64,000 nucleotides of DNA from Corynebacterium kefirresidentii (GTDB lineage Bacteria; Actinomycetota; Actinomycetes; Mycobacteriales; Mycobacteriaceae), in the NCBI GenBank assembly GCA_002154655.1, contig NGUZ01000010.1, positions 1 through 64,000 of the forward strand, read 5' to 3'. Numbering within the stretch: position 1 is the stretch's first letter; each line of letters opens with the position of its first letter. Positions 26,393 through 35,680 of this stretch are shown one piece after another. Below the pieces are notes generated by a model. It searched no databases. It saw only the letters and a program-made list of their open reading frames with translations, and was not told where the DNA came from. The translations under genes and the position numbers were made by a program.

Positions 26393-28369
26393 TTACTTGG
26401 TGCGAACGGCTGTTACGAAGGGCCCGGTCTGCTTTAGCTTCCAGCCCTTGTCAAAGACATCGGCGTTGAAGAAGACCGCGCGATAGCGAATATTCGGCTG
26501 ATTGGGGTAGATATCTTCTGCCAAATGCAGCTTGAAACCATCGTCCTTATTTTCTAAATCACCGCGGAAGATCATGACATCTGGGCTGCGCCACGCAGCG
26601 GAATCCAGGGCCTTGCGGAACTCCTCCGGTTTCATGTCCCAGGAATCGTTGGCCCAGGTTTCAATCTGCTCATTGCGGGTGCTGAACTCACCCAGTGGAT
26701 TGGCATAGTGGCTGGTAAAGGCGTTAAAACCCCAGTATGGGTAGTAAGACATGAAAATCTTTTCATCCGTGAGTACCACCGTCTCATCCGGCGTATAGCC
26801 CTGGTCCTGGATGAAGTTGTGGATATCCAGGTAATAATGAGCAGAATCGCTAGTGAAGCGGTCGGCGCGCTCGCCATAGCCATCGGTATCGCTATAAGCG
26901 TGGTCGATGGCGTCCTCGTTGGCCTCCGGAATCTGCTGCGCATAGAAGACGCCGGCCAGGGCGAGGATAATGCCCAAGACCGCGGTGATTTGCTTATTGG
27001 TGGTGTGGGAGAAGCGCGCCGGGTAGAGGCGGTGTACGCCCAAGAGGCGAACCTCGGCTAAGGCTAGGACACCGGCGGTAGCAAAAAGGAGTACCACGAT
27101 GATTTCGAGGCGGAAGCTCAGCAGCGTGGTGCCGGCCAGCGTTGCCACCATAGACACCACGGTCCACAGGTAGGTGCCGACGAGGGAGATGCCCAGCGCA
27201 CGCACCTCTACGTCCTTGAGGCGAATGACAATATAGACCAGCCCCATAAGGCAGAGGAAGCCCACAATGCTAAAGGACAAAAATGGCACTGGAATCTGGG
27301 TGCCTTCCTCTGGCAGGTAGTGCTGCGCGGTGGTCTGCAGCGGTACTGGCGAGTGCATGACCGCCCATACATAGGGTCCCCAGGCGATGAGCGCAATGGC
27401 AATGGAGCCTGCCGCCATTACCGCCAGTCGCACGATGGGTCGCCACGTATGCTCAAATAGCGCGGTAAAAAGCGCGATGAGGCTGACCACGGTGAGCGCG
27501 GCCGCACCGGTGAAAAGCGTGTAGAAGGTGGCGGAAATGCCCAGGTAGAGTGTCACACCCAGGGTGGAGAGCCAAGAGCCACGGAAGGCGCGGGCGCTGA
27601 GCACCGCGACGGTGGGCAGGCCCATGGCGATGACCGCGGAGTAGGGCTCCTCAGCTGCGATGGTGAGCGTAATCGCGGTGGTGACTAGGGCGATGGCGGT
27701 GGCGACCGGTAGGGAGCTGGTGAGGCGCTGCCAGAGGGGCACCAAAATGCAGCCGGCTACAGCGATGGAGATAAGCGCCCAGGGCTGGTAGACCTCCCAT
27801 CCCGGAATGCCCAATAGCGCGCCCAAGCGGCCGCCCAGCCAGAACCAGCCAATGGGGTAAAAGGACGGCATATCCTGGTAGTTCATATCCGCATAGCCCA
27901 TCTCATCCACCGAGCGGGTGAGGAACTGGGTGCGGAAAGCCTGGTCCACCTGCACGCCGTCGAGCCACAAACGGGAGGCGGACAGCGGCAGGCCCACGGC
28001 AGCCAAGGTCAGCAGCGCGGGGGAGAGGTAGGTGACCGCGTAGGTCAGCCAGACCCGCCAGCGCGGCCGAGTAAAGGAATCCTTGTAGTGGTCATAAAGC
28101 CACCACACGCACAGTCCGCCGGCTAGAGCCAGCGTGACCACCACGCCCACTGTGCTCAGCGCGCGGGTGACCATGGAGGTATTAAAAGAAGGCAGAGATA
28201 CCGTCTTGAAGGCAAACCAGCCCAGCAGCGTGACCACACCACTGGCTAGGGCGGTCAACACAATACCCAGCAGGGTCGCGCGATGAGTCAGCGCATCGGC
28301 GCGGTAGGCCTCGGTGCGCGGATTTTCGCTCACGGGCGTTGACTGGGTGGGTATAGCTGTGCTTGTCAT
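26393..28369 (-). CDS. aftA: Arabinofuranosyltransferase AftA
   Basis: GT-C enzyme (GT85) that places the first arabinofuranose residues on galactan. About eleven hydrophobic segments are followed by an extracytoplasmic C-terminal domain (from ~residue 470; YSDTDGYGERADRF, YYPYWGFNAFTSHYANP). The product is ~658 aa from ATG 28369 (MTSTAIPTQ); the longer frame to 28429 adds residues with no support. It lies upstream of emb with a 74-bp gap and downstream of dprE2, the same order as Rv3790-Rv3795 in M. tuberculosis. Confidence 0.9.
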   Translation of the reverse strand: MTSTAIPTQSTPVSENPRTEAYRADALTHRATLLGIVLTALASGVVTLLGWFAFKTVSLPSFNTSMVTRALSTVGVVVTLALAGGLCVWWLYDHYKDSFTRPRWRVWLTYAVTYLSPALLTLAAVGLPLSASRLWLDGVQVDQAFRTQFLTRSVDEMGYADMNYQDMPSFYPIGWFWLGGRLGALLGIPGWEVYQPWALISIAVAGCILVPLWQRLTSSLPVATAIALVTTAITLTIAAEEPYSAVIAMGLPTVAVLSARAFRGSWLSTLGVTLYLGISATFYTLFTGAAALTVVSLIALFTALFEHTWRPIVRLAVMAAGSIAIALIAWGPYVWAVMHSPVPLQTTAQHYLPEEGTQIPVPFLSFSIVGFLCLMGLVYIVIRLKDVEVRALGISLVGTYLWTVVSMVATLAGTTLLSFRLEIIVVLLFATAGVLALAEVRLLGVHRLYPARFSHTTNKQITAVLGIILALAGVFYAQQIPEANEDAIDHAYSDTDGYGERADRFTSDSAHYYLDIHNFIQDQGYTPDETVVLTDEKIFMSYYPYWGFNAFTSHYANPLGEFSTRNEQIETWANDSWDMKPEEFRKALDSAAWRSPDVMIFRGDLENKDDGFKLHLAEDIYPNQPNIRYRAVFFNADVFDKGWKLKQTGPFVTAVRTK

Positions 28370-28458
28370 GCCCATTAGTTTCGCATACCCAAGCGCCACA
28401 ACCCAGATTTGGCGCGGGCAGGAAAACACTTGCTTTCCGACGCCCCCTTATACACCAC

Positions 28459-28511
28459 CGCCCCCGCCCCTCCCCGCCGCGGGCGTGCGGCGAGACGGAG
28501 GAGCGGGGGCG
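28459..28511. repeat. Nested GC-rich hairpin between dprE2 and aftA
   Basis: Outer arms CGCCCCCGC (28459-28467) and GCGGGGGCG (28503-28511) are perfect; inner arms CGCCGC (28475-28480) and GCGGCG (28487-28492) nest inside. No T-run follows, so it may stabilise or attenuate the operon message rather than terminate it. Confidence 0.5.
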
Positions 28512-28549
28512 AGGCGGCTGGCAGGCGCCAGTGCAGAAACCGCGGTGAT

Positions 28550-29308
28550 TTAGAACGGCAGCTTGCGGAAAATGGCCTGCGGGATGAACTTGAATGCCAA
28601 AGAAACGTATTCAAACAGCGGGTGCACGAAGATGGACTGCTTGCCATCGAGCACGGCCTTCACGGTGGCTTCGGCAACATCGGAGACGTTGACGGTCAAC
28701 GGGGCGTCGCCAGCCTCGGCGGACATCTTGGTACGCACCTGGCCCGGGCGGACAACCAGCACGTTGGCGCCGGTGCCGCGCAGGGCCTCGCCCAGGTTGA
28801 TGTAGAAGCCGTCCACGCCTGCCTTGGAAGCACCGTAGACAAAGTTGGAACGGCGCACGCGCATGCCAGCCACGGAGGACATGGCGACGATGGTGCCGTG
28901 GCCCTGGTGCTTGAACTTCTCGCCCAGAAGCACGCCCACGGAAACCGGGGCGGTGTAGTTGGTCTGCGCGGAGGCGACGGCCTTGTCGTGGTTTTGCCAC
29001 AGCTCCTCCTGGTCACCCAGGGTGCCGAAGGCAACGATGGCCACGTCTACATCGCCGCGTGCCCAGGCCTTATTGATTACCTCTGGGTGGGAGTCAAAGT
29101 CAGTGGCGTCGAAGTCTAGAACCTCTACGTCAGCGCCGCGAGATTCCAGGTCTGCCTTGGCCTGGGCGATGCGCGGGGACTCCGGGCGGGCAGCCAGGGT
29201 GACCTTGGCGGGTCCGCGCTGCAGGAATTCAGAGACGACGCCGAGGCCGATCTCAGAGGTGCCGCCCAGAAGCAGGATGTGTTGTGCTTGGCCTACTGCA
29301 TTAAGCAT
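28550..29308 (-). CDS. dprE2: Decaprenylphosphoryl-2-keto-ribose reductase
   Basis: A 252-aa short-chain dehydrogenase that reduces the keto intermediate made by DprE1 to decaprenyl-phospho-arabinose. N-terminal ILLLGGTSEIGLGVV is the NAD(P)-binding glycine motif; catalytic Ser/Tyr/Lys are in AMSSVAGMRVRRSNFVYGASKAG. The C-terminal region (YVSLAFKFIPQAIFRKLPF) is hydrophobic, as in DprE2 proteins. It follows dprE1 by 37 bp with an AAGGAGATTTACTGACC ribosome site, so the two are co-expressed. Confidence 0.93.
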   Translation of the reverse strand: MLNAVGQAQHILLLGGTSEIGLGVVSEFLQRGPAKVTLAARPESPRIAQAKADLESRGADVEVLDFDATDFDSHPEVINKAWARGDVDVAIVAFGTLGDQEELWQNHDKAVASAQTNYTAPVSVGVLLGEKFKHQGHGTIVAMSSVAGMRVRRSNFVYGASKAGVDGFYINLGEALRGTGANVLVVRPGQVRTKMSAEAGDAPLTVNVSDVAEATVKAVLDGKQSIFVHPLFEYVSLAFKFIPQAIFRKLPF

Positions 29309-29345
29309 GGTCAGTAAATCTCCTTAAAGGTGTTATTTCCAGTGA

Positions 29346-30761
29346 TTAGTGCAGCTCGAGGCGGCGGGACATATCGGAGGCGAAGACGCCGGTCGGGTCG
29401 ATTTCGTTGCGGGTCTTCAGCCAGCCCTCCATGCCCGGGTACATCTTGTGGAAGTTCTCCGCGGAAGTGCGGGATTCCTTGGCCAGGTAGAGGCGGCCGC
29501 CGAATTCCATCACGCGGCGGTCCAAGTCATCCAGGAACTTGCCCAGGCCCGGACGGATGGGGAAGTCCACGCAGACGTTCCAACCCGGCATTGGATAGGA
29601 CAGCGGCGCGCGGTTGCCTTCACCGAAGAGCTTGAACACGTTGAGGGCCGAGTAGTGGCCGGAGCGTTGCATATCGCGGATGATCTCCTTGAACGGCTCC
29701 ACGGCCTCGGTCGGTACCACGAACTGGTACTGCAAGAAGCCCTTGGAACCGTAGCCGCGGTTCCACTCGCCGATGAGATCCAACGGCTGGTAGAACTGCG
29801 TCAGGTTCTTGACCTGGTTCTTGGCCGGTGCACCCATGGTGTAGTAGGCCAAGCCCACAGCGGAGAGGGAAAGCTTATTCATGGTCCAGGACGGGAAGAT
29901 GTCCGGCACCGTCATCAGCTGCGGCGCATTGAACTTCAACGGATCCTTAGCCAGCTTCGGGGCTAGCTCTTCCAGCTGTGCCAAGGTGGCCAGCGAACCG
30001 CGGGAAATGGTGGAGCGACCCAGCTTTGGTTCTGGCGAAATGACATCGAACCAGGCGGAAGAATAAGTGTAGTTGTGCTCGGAACCATCGGAGTGGAACG
30101 CGATGGTTTCATCCAAGTTATCGGTGCGGTCCGTATCCGCGATGAAATAAGCGGTTTCCGTCTTGGTCATGCGGATGGTGGCGCGCAGGATGATGCCGGT
30201 TAGGCCCATGCCGCCAACGGTGGCCCAGAAGAGGTCGCCGCTGGGGTCATCCTCGGAGCCTTCCGGGGTCAGGTGCAGCACGCGGCCATCGGCCACGAGC
30301 AGCTCCATGGAGACCACGTGGTCACCAAAGGAGCCGGCGGAGTGGTGGTTCTTGCCGTGAATATCCGGGCCGATTGCGCCACCGATGGTGACCTGGCGGG
30401 TACCCGGCAGAACCGGAACCCACAGGCCATAAGGCAGGGCAGCCTTCATCAGCTGGTCTAGGGTGACACCACCATCGACGTCCACCAGAGCGGACTCCGG
30501 GTCGATGGAGTGGATCTTATTGAGCTTTTGCATGTCGATGACCAAGCCGCCGCCATTTTGGGCGGGGTCACCGTAGGAGCGGCCCATACCGCGGGCAATG
30601 ACGCCACGGCGCAGGTGGGCGGGCTTATCCGAGTTATCTTCTGCAACCTGGGCCACGGCCTTCTTGATCACGTCCACGTCTTCGGTGGCGAGAACATGGG
30701 CGGTCGTCGGGGCGGTGCGGCCCCAGCCGTGCAGGGACTTTTCAGTGGTATGTAATTCCAT
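29346..30761 (-). CDS. dprE1: Decaprenylphosphoryl-ribose oxidase
   Basis: A 471-aa FAD oxidase of the VAO fold that oxidises decaprenyl-phospho-ribose at C2. The FAD-binding region ([40 protein letters not shown]) is N-terminal; the C-terminal substrate domain contains [10 protein letters not shown] with Cys397, which aligns with Cys387 of the M. tuberculosis enzyme, the residue trapped by benzothiazinones. It heads the dprE1-dprE2-aftA-emb series on the minus strand. Length and order match the mycobacterial locus. Confidence 0.95.
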   Translation of the reverse strand: MELHTTEKSLHGWGRTAPTTAHVLATEDVDVIKKAVAQVAEDNSDKPAHLRRGVIARGMGRSYGDPAQNGGGLVIDMQKLNKIHSIDPESALVDVDGGVTLDQLMKAALPYGLWVPVLPGTRQVTIGGAIGPDIHGKNHHSAGSFGDHVVSMELLVADGRVLHLTPEGSEDDPSGDLFWATVGGMGLTGIILRATIRMTKTETAYFIADTDRTDNLDETIAFHSDGSEHNYTYSSAWFDVISPEPKLGRSTISRGSLATLAQLEELAPKLAKDPLKFNAPQLMTVPDIFPSWTMNKLSLSAVGLAYYTMGAPAKNQVKNLTQFYQPLDLIGEWNRGYGSKGFLQYQFVVPTEAVEPFKEIIRDMQRSGHYSALNVFKLFGEGNRAPLSYPMPGWNVCVDFPIRPGLGKFLDDLDRRVMEFGGRLYLAKESRTSAENFHKMYPGMEGWLKTRNEIDPTGVFASDMSRRLELH

Positions 30762-30887
30762 CTCTTACTCTTTGCTCGACGGATTTGTGTCGCCTCCCTA
30801 GCCTACCTAGCTCACACGAGGGTAGACGGAGTGACGCGAGTGATATTCAGAACAAAACGGACGCTTGTACTGTCCGAATGTGTCCGT

Positions 30888-31163
30888 TTATAGATCCATA
30901 AGCGCGCGGATTTCCTCCGGCAGTTCTTCCTGAGACTCAATAATCGGGCCATCGTACTCCCGCAAAAGGTCATAGACACGAGCGCGTGAGGAGGAATCCA
31001 GCATGGGCAATTCCTCTGCCATCAGGCGAGTCATGAAAGGACTCAACGGCACATCGGTGTGTTCCGTGGCCTCGAAGTGGCCGTTGCGCTTATCGTCTTC
31101 CGCACGCACATCCTGAGCCGCCTGCTGCGCTGGCGTCATGTGCTCTGTCTTATCCGAGTACAT
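30888..31163 (-). CDS. Small acidic protein of unknown function
   Basis: Unrecognised, about 91 aa, hydrophilic with no membrane segment; the C-terminus reads LDSSSRARVYDLLREYDGPI followed by an acidic helix. The first half is rich in charged residues and may be disordered. Start ATG 31163 is picked because TAAGCT on the minus strand (31171-31176) lies exactly 7 nt upstream; ATG 31169 is the alternative. It is divergent from the next gene with back-to-back -10 boxes. Confidence 0.6.
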   Translation of the reverse strand: MYSDKTEHMTPAQQAAQDVRAEDDKRNGHFEATEHTDVPLSPFMTRLMAEELPMLDSSSRARVYDLLREYDGPIIESQEELPEEIRALMDL

Positions 31164-31197
31164 GCGCATTAGCTTACCGCCGCTTAAAGTGGTCGCT
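31164..31197. promoter_or_regulatory. Divergent leaderless promoters
   Basis: TAAGCT on the minus strand (31171-31176) and TAAAGT on the plus strand (31185-31190) each sit 7 nt from an ATG (31163 and 31198). Only 34 bp separate the two start codons. Confidence 0.55.
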
Positions 31198-31662
31198 ATG
31201 ACCAACAACCACGAGACGCAAGATCAGCGCCAAGACAACTACGCCCTCGATGACACCCTGGCGGGCCGCATTACCCAAGCCGCTGCTGTGGGTATCGCGA
31301 CCTCTTATCCGGATTGGATCACATCCAAAGGCGGTTTGATTACTGCCTATACCTTGTCTTTCTTTGGTTTTGGTGCCCTGGTGGCCTATACCAACGCGCA
31401 CGCGGAACAGGATGGTGATGAGCCGCGCTCCCCGCAGGATGCATCCGATCAGGGACTCAAGCTCTGGGCCATTTTTGCCGCAGTGGTGCTGCTGCTCATC
31501 CTGGGCGGCTGGATGAACGTTGCCATTTCCCGCAGAATGGTAAAGTTCCTGCGTAAGCGCGGTGCCAAGCGGCCGTGGACCCTGCTGGGCGCCTTTGGCG
31601 CGGCACTGACGTTCCTGATTAGTGAGTTGGAAGCGCGCGATATCGCAAAACTAGCAGCCTAA
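31198..31662 (+). CDS. Membrane protein of unknown function
   Basis: A 154-aa protein with an N-terminal hydrophilic stretch (~45 residues), then hydrophobic helices at about 50-68 (LITAYTLSFFGFGALVAYT), 97-117 (LWAIFAAVVLLLILGGWM) and 130-147. No family is recognised. It lies in the cell-wall block between dprE1 and the GtrA gene, but this position alone does not give a role. ATG 31198 is supported by the leaderless -10 at 31185. Confidence 0.6.
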   Translation: MTNNHETQDQRQDNYALDDTLAGRITQAAAVGIATSYPDWITSKGGLITAYTLSFFGFGALVAYTNAHAEQDGDEPRSPQDASDQGLKLWAIFAAVVLLLILGGWMNVAISRRMVKFLRKRGAKRPWTLLGAFGAALTFLISELEARDIAKLAA

Positions 31663-31683
31663 AACTTGCGTATGGTGGGGCTC

Positions 31684-32580
31684 ATGAACGCAGGGGTCAC
31701 CGATATCGCACAGGCGCGGGCCAAACGCGCCAATAGCGTGGTATCCCTCAAACGCGAGCCCCTAACAATCATTTGCCAAGCCGCGAATATCCGCGCCGAT
31801 GGCGAGGTGCACCGCCAGATTGGCTTTAGCGATGCCCTGACCTTCACCGAGTTGCACCGTGTGCTGCGCATTTGCTTTGGCCTGCCGGAGGAGGAATCCC
31901 CCTGGCACTTTTATGAACACACCGAGGCGCGTGGCCCGCGCATCGATCCGGAACGTCAGGCCTCCGAATTCCTCTGGCGCGAAGGCGATCAAATCGACTT
32001 CGCCTGGGGGCTATGGGACTTCGAGCTGGTGGTAGCTGAAATTTATCCGCGCGATAATGGCACCCCGGAAGCGCTATGCGTGGGAGGTTCGGGCTCGCTC
32101 TTTGCACCCTTTGAATTAACCAGCGTCAACCGGGAATTGACCGGGCAAGAAGTCACCGATGAGGTCCTTTCCGCGGTAGCGTCCCCTGTGCGTGATTTGA
32201 TTGAGCGCACCAAGCTCTATGACTTTGTTCCGCTGCTGCAGGCGATGGACCTGGGCAGGGGTACCGAATTGTCACCGCAAACTGCCCGCGTGCTCGCCAG
32301 CCTGCCGCGCGAGGTTACCCATGAAGGAAAAGACGCCTTTTGGTCCATGGCGCTAGCTCTATCGTGCATGGGCGGCGCGGAGCTGACCGATTCCGTCGTG
32401 GAGACCACCATGGATGCCCTCGGCTGGGTCAATGACGATGGCTCGGCGCTGACCGGGGCTGAAGTGCGGGAGTTATGTGCGGCATCGTTGCAGCAATTGG
32501 CTGGGATAGGCGCCTATGGTGCCGAATCCGCCGCGCCGGTGGATCGGTTGGACATGTACCGAGCGCTCTTGCGCGGGTAG
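31684..32580 (+). CDS. pRiA4b ORF3-like domain protein
   Basis: About 298 aa, soluble. Residues ~20-130 resemble the plasmid pRiA4b ORF-3 domain (TFTELHRVLRICFGLPEE, WHFYEH, QIDFAWGLWDFELVVAEIYP), a fold found in proteins of unknown role and near transposons. The C-terminal half is helical with no recognised domain. Start ATG 31684 is chosen because TATGGT (31671-31676) lies 7 nt upstream; ATG 31672 and TTG 31666 are alternatives. No transposase is nearby. Family call moderate, function unknown. Confidence 0.6.
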   Translation: MNAGVTDIAQARAKRANSVVSLKREPLTIICQAANIRADGEVHRQIGFSDALTFTELHRVLRICFGLPEEESPWHFYEHTEARGPRIDPERQASEFLWREGDQIDFAWGLWDFELVVAEIYPRDNGTPEALCVGGSGSLFAPFELTSVNRELTGQEVTDEVLSAVASPVRDLIERTKLYDFVPLLQAMDLGRGTELSPQTARVLASLPREVTHEGKDAFWSMALALSCMGGAELTDSVVETTMDALGWVNDDGSALTGAEVRELCAASLQQLAGIGAYGAESAAPVDRLDMYRALLRG

Positions 32581-32591
32581 GCTACTCACTC

Positions 32592-33032
32592 GTGACTAAC
32601 TCCGCTGATGACGCCGTAGAAGTAAAACCTTCGTCCACCTCGCTGCACACCCAACTGGTGCGATTTATTTCCGTGGGTGTAGGTGCCGCCGCCATTGATT
32701 ATGGCCTGACGCTTTTATTGACGTACTTGGGACTGCACCGTTCCGCCGCCAAGGCCATCGGTTGGGTCTTTGGCACCATTGCCGCCTACCTGGCTAATGC
32801 GCGGTGGACCTTTGGGGCCAAGGTCTCCGGCCGTACGGCTGTCACCGTCGGGATCTTGTACGCCTCCACTTTCGCGGTTCAAAACTTCCTATACTGGGTG
32901 CTCAATGAGCCGCTTTTATCCCTTGGCTTAGAAGGCGTGCTTAAAGACACCATCGCCTTTGTCATCGCCCAGGGCGTGGCCACAGTGACCAATTTTGCCA
33001 TTCAGAGGGCCTTCATTTTTAAAGAAAAATAA
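32592..33032 (+). CDS. GtrA-family membrane protein
   Basis: A 146-aa protein with four hydrophobic segments and the GtrA pattern LVRFISVGVGAAAIDYGLTLLL, KAIGWVFGTIAAYLANARWTF and a basic C-terminal NFAIQRAFIFKEK. The M. tuberculosis homologue (Rv3789) also lies by dprE1 and has been discussed as a decaprenyl-phospho-arabinose flippase or a recruiting factor for AftA; either role would fit. GTG start with TAGGCT (32578-32583) 8 nt upstream. Confidence 0.8.
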   Translation: MTNSADDAVEVKPSSTSLHTQLVRFISVGVGAAAIDYGLTLLLTYLGLHRSAAKAIGWVFGTIAAYLANARWTFGAKVSGRTAVTVGILYASTFAVQNFLYWVLNEPLLSLGLEGVLKDTIAFVIAQGVATVTNFAIQRAFIFKEK

Positions 33033-33153
33033 CCTCACCACGGGAATCGAGCCCGACCAATCTGCGCGCGGGGTGTCAAGCTCTCGGTGGTGGCGGGTAT
33101 GTGCCGCGCTTATCGATGCCCCCCTTGCCCAGCCCCTGCAGTTCGGCTTCGGC

Positions 33154-34071
33154 CTAGCTAGGGCGCCGGAAATCTTCCCTGCGCCCGCGGTTGTGAAGCT
33201 TGAGCCATTCGAGAAAGCCGGCCGGATCGTGGCGCTGGACTAGGAAGAACCAACCAAAGCGGGCGAATTCCTGTGGTAGTAGCTTGCGCATGCCGCGCTG
33301 CCACAATAAATAGCCGCGATTGCGGTAAGTGAAAAACCGCTTGAACTCACCCTCTGGGAACTGGGCGTGCATCTTGCCGCCCAAAATGGGCTTAAACTCA
33401 TCCGATCCATCTGGGTGCAGGTAGCTTGTGGTCAGCGCCGTGCCGAAAGAAAGCCCGGAATTGACCAGCCGGCGGTGGTATTCCACCTCATCGCCACGAA
33501 TGAAGAGCCGGTAGTCCGGCACACCAATGATTTCCATGGTCGCTGCGGAAATCAGCGCGCCGTTAAATAGCGATGCAATGCCAGGCAGGAAATCGCCCTC
33601 CAGCTCATCCATTCGCCGACGCCACACCAAGCCTTGGCGCAGGGGGAAGGCGAGCTGGTCGGGATCGTTGATATTGCATACCGCCGGCGAGACCTCATGC
33701 AAACGGTTGGCCTCGGCCACCCGATACAGCTCCGCAAGTACCGTGTGATCGGCGGGGCGGCCATCGTCATCGGCACACCACACGGCATCCGCGCCCAAAG
33801 AAAGGGCGGTGAGAAAGCCTAGCGCAAAGCCACCAGCTCCGCCCAGGTTGGTCTCCGAAGGCACGTAGACGCCGCGGTCGCCCGCCATGGACTCGACAAG
33901 TTCACGCACTGCATTTTCCGCACCATTATCCACCACGATCACCCACTGCACGGGGTGGGTTTGGTGTACCACCTGTTCGAGCGATGCCCGCAGCAGTTCG
34001 GCGCGCTGATGGGTAACAATGACGGCGGCGGTAGAACCGGTAGAAGTCAGGGTGGCAGTCATGGGTTCCAT
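33154..34071 (-). CDS. glfT1: Galactofuranosyltransferase GlfT1
   Basis: GT-A enzyme (GT2-like) that adds the first galactofuranose residues to the linker unit of arabinogalactan at the cytoplasmic face. Seen: VIVTHQRAELL, NLGGAGGFALGFL, the metal-binding WCADDDGRP, and FIRGDEVEYHRRL followed by YLHPDGSDEFKPI, in the same order as Rv3782. About 305 aa from ATG 34071; ATG 34062 is equally possible. It sits between the GtrA gene and the wzt/wzm exporter genes. Confidence 0.88.
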   Translation of the reverse strand: MEPMTATLTSTGSTAAVIVTHQRAELLRASLEQVVHQTHPVQWVIVVDNGAENAVRELVESMAGDRGVYVPSETNLGGAGGFALGFLTALSLGADAVWCADDDGRPADHTVLAELYRVAEANRLHEVSPAVCNINDPDQLAFPLRQGLVWRRRMDELEGDFLPGIASLFNGALISAATMEIIGVPDYRLFIRGDEVEYHRRLVNSGLSFGTALTTSYLHPDGSDEFKPILGGKMHAQFPEGEFKRFFTYRNRGYLLWQRGMRKLLPQEFARFGWFFLVQRHDPAGFLEWLKLHNRGRREDFRRPS

Positions 34072-34166
34072 CTTGCCACCGGGGTGGGGGACCAGCGCAG
34101 AAACACTCCGCATTGGTGGAGCGAAAAAGTGGATATAGGCGCAGCTTTGCGGATACTGTGAAGCCT

Positions 34167-34751
34167 ATGGAAAACTTCTGGCCGCCTTTTGCGGTGACCA
34201 TTCGGGTCTGCGATGATACGGGCCGCGGGGTTGACCTGCGTGTCATGCGCGATGAGGACATCGCACAGGTAGCGCAGGTGTGTGCGGAAGATATCTATGG
34301 CGACGACATTCCAGAACATGCATTTCCCTGGCTTTTTGATGAGAAGACGAATACCCCCGCCGCCATGGCCCAGCACCGATGGGAGCACCGAGCGAAGCTG
34401 TGTCCCCAGAAGTGGACCTTGGATTTCATCGCTCGCCAGGTAGAAACCCAAGAATTAGTAGGCGTGGTGGACCTGGCGGCAGAAAATTTTGCGGCCGCAC
34501 GGGAAATAGAAACTGCATCATGGGTGCTGCACCGCTTTCAAGGCCAAGGCTATGGCACGCTTATCCGCCAGGCGATGGCGGCGTTTTCCTTCTTGCACCT
34601 CGATGCGGGTTCGCTGTGCACCAGTTGGATAAAAACCAACCGCGCCTCAGCCCGGGTGAGTGAAAAGTTGGGCTACCGCGTTAGCACCGAGGCAAAAGAA
34701 GAGCCTGCGGGCCCAGAAAAATTAACCGGCCGGTGGTCAGCGCGCGCCTGA
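34167..34751 (+). CDS. GNAT-family acetyltransferase
   Basis: A 194-aa RimJ/RimL-like N-acetyltransferase: DLRVMRDEDIAQVAQV start, a central WVLHRFQGQGYGTLIRQAM acetyl-CoA loop (R/Q-x-x-G-x-G/A) and NRASARVSEKLGY at the C-terminus. It may acetylate a protein N-terminus or a small amine; the target is unknown. TACTGT at 34154-34159 lies 7 nt before ATG. It lies on the opposite strand between glfT1 and wzt and is probably unrelated to cell-wall synthesis. Confidence 0.8.
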   Translation: MENFWPPFAVTIRVCDDTGRGVDLRVMRDEDIAQVAQVCAEDIYGDDIPEHAFPWLFDEKTNTPAAMAQHRWEHRAKLCPQKWTLDFIARQVETQELVGVVDLAAENFAAAREIETASWVLHRFQGQGYGTLIRQAMAAFSFLHLDAGSLCTSWIKTNRASARVSEKLGYRVSTEAKEEPAGPEKLTGRWSARA

Positions 34752-34830
34752 GCGCTGCGGACTATCACCGACCGGAAGGGGTGCAGGTGGACGTGACGGG
34801 TGTGGGGGACCAGCTGCTGCATATGCTCAG

Positions 34831-35634
34831 CTAGTTGCCGCTGGTGTCCTCATTTTCAAAACGCTCGCGCAGGTCGCGGACGTAGTCGCCCACCTCAGGT
34901 CCTTCGTACTCACCGACGACCTCGGAAACCTCGCCTACCGAGCGGATCTCACCGTGGTCGATCCACAAGGCGGTATTGCATAGCTGGGCCAAAAAGTCAT
35001 TGGAGTGGGAGGCAAAGACCAGGATACCGGAGCGCTTCACCAGCTCCTGCAGGCGTACGCGTGCCTTGGCCATGAAGGCGGCGTCGACCGCACCAATGCC
35101 CTCATCCAACAACAGGATTTCCGGCTCAATGGAGGTCACCACGCCGAGTGCCAAGCGCACTCGCATACCGGTGGAATAGGTGCGCAGCGGCATGGAGAGA
35201 TAATCGCCGAGCTCAGAAAACTCCGCAATCTCATCCATCTTCTTTTTCATCTGCTTGATGGACTGGCCCAAAAACAGGCCGCGGATAATGATGTTGTCGT
35301 AGCCAGAAACTTCCGGGTCCATGCCTACGCCCAAATCAAAAACGGGGGCCACTCGGCCGCGCACATCGGCAGAACCGCGGGTGGGCTCATAGATCCCAGA
35401 CAAGAGGCGCAGCAAGGTGGATTTGCCGGCGCCGTTATGGCCCACCAAACCCACGCGATCGCCTTCGCGCAGGTGCAGGTTAATGTCCTTCAGGGCTTCC
35501 ACCACGACGGTGTTTTGGGCATTTTTTCCAATGGCGCCACCGGCAGAAGAGAGCATGGCCTTCTTCAGTGAGCGAGATTTGGCATCAAAGATGGGAAAGT
35601 CCACGCACGCGTTATACGTATCAATCGAGACCAT
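34831..35634 (-). CDS. wzt: Galactan/O-antigen exporter ATPase Wzt
   Basis: A 267-aa ABC ATPase. Walker A is GHNGAGKST, the signature YSTGMRVRLALGV and Walker B EILLLDEGIGAVD; the N-terminus INLHLREGDRVGLV matches the polysaccharide-exporter subclass. It lacks the C-terminal carbohydrate-binding domain of long Wzt proteins, as in the mycobacterial homologue (Rv3781). Paired with Wzm it is proposed to flip the lipid-linked galactan. GAAAGGAT precedes ATG 35634. Confidence 0.9.
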   Translation of the reverse strand: MVSIDTYNACVDFPIFDAKSRSLKKAMLSSAGGAIGKNAQNTVVVEALKDINLHLREGDRVGLVGHNGAGKSTLLRLLSGIYEPTRGSADVRGRVAPVFDLGVGMDPEVSGYDNIIIRGLFLGQSIKQMKKKMDEIAEFSELGDYLSMPLRTYSTGMRVRLALGVVTSIEPEILLLDEGIGAVDAAFMAKARVRLQELVKRSGILVFASHSNDFLAQLCNTALWIDHGEIRSVGEVSEVVGEYEGPEVGDYVRDLRERFENEDTSGN

Positions 35635-35680
35635 CAGTCAGTATCCTTTCGAGGAATCTCCACAAGTACAGGGCGTGGGC

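Noticed and set aside
34734..34835. 33-codon frame between the GNAT and wzt genes
   Set aside because: Starts inside the GNAT gene in another frame, with no ribosome site and no family.
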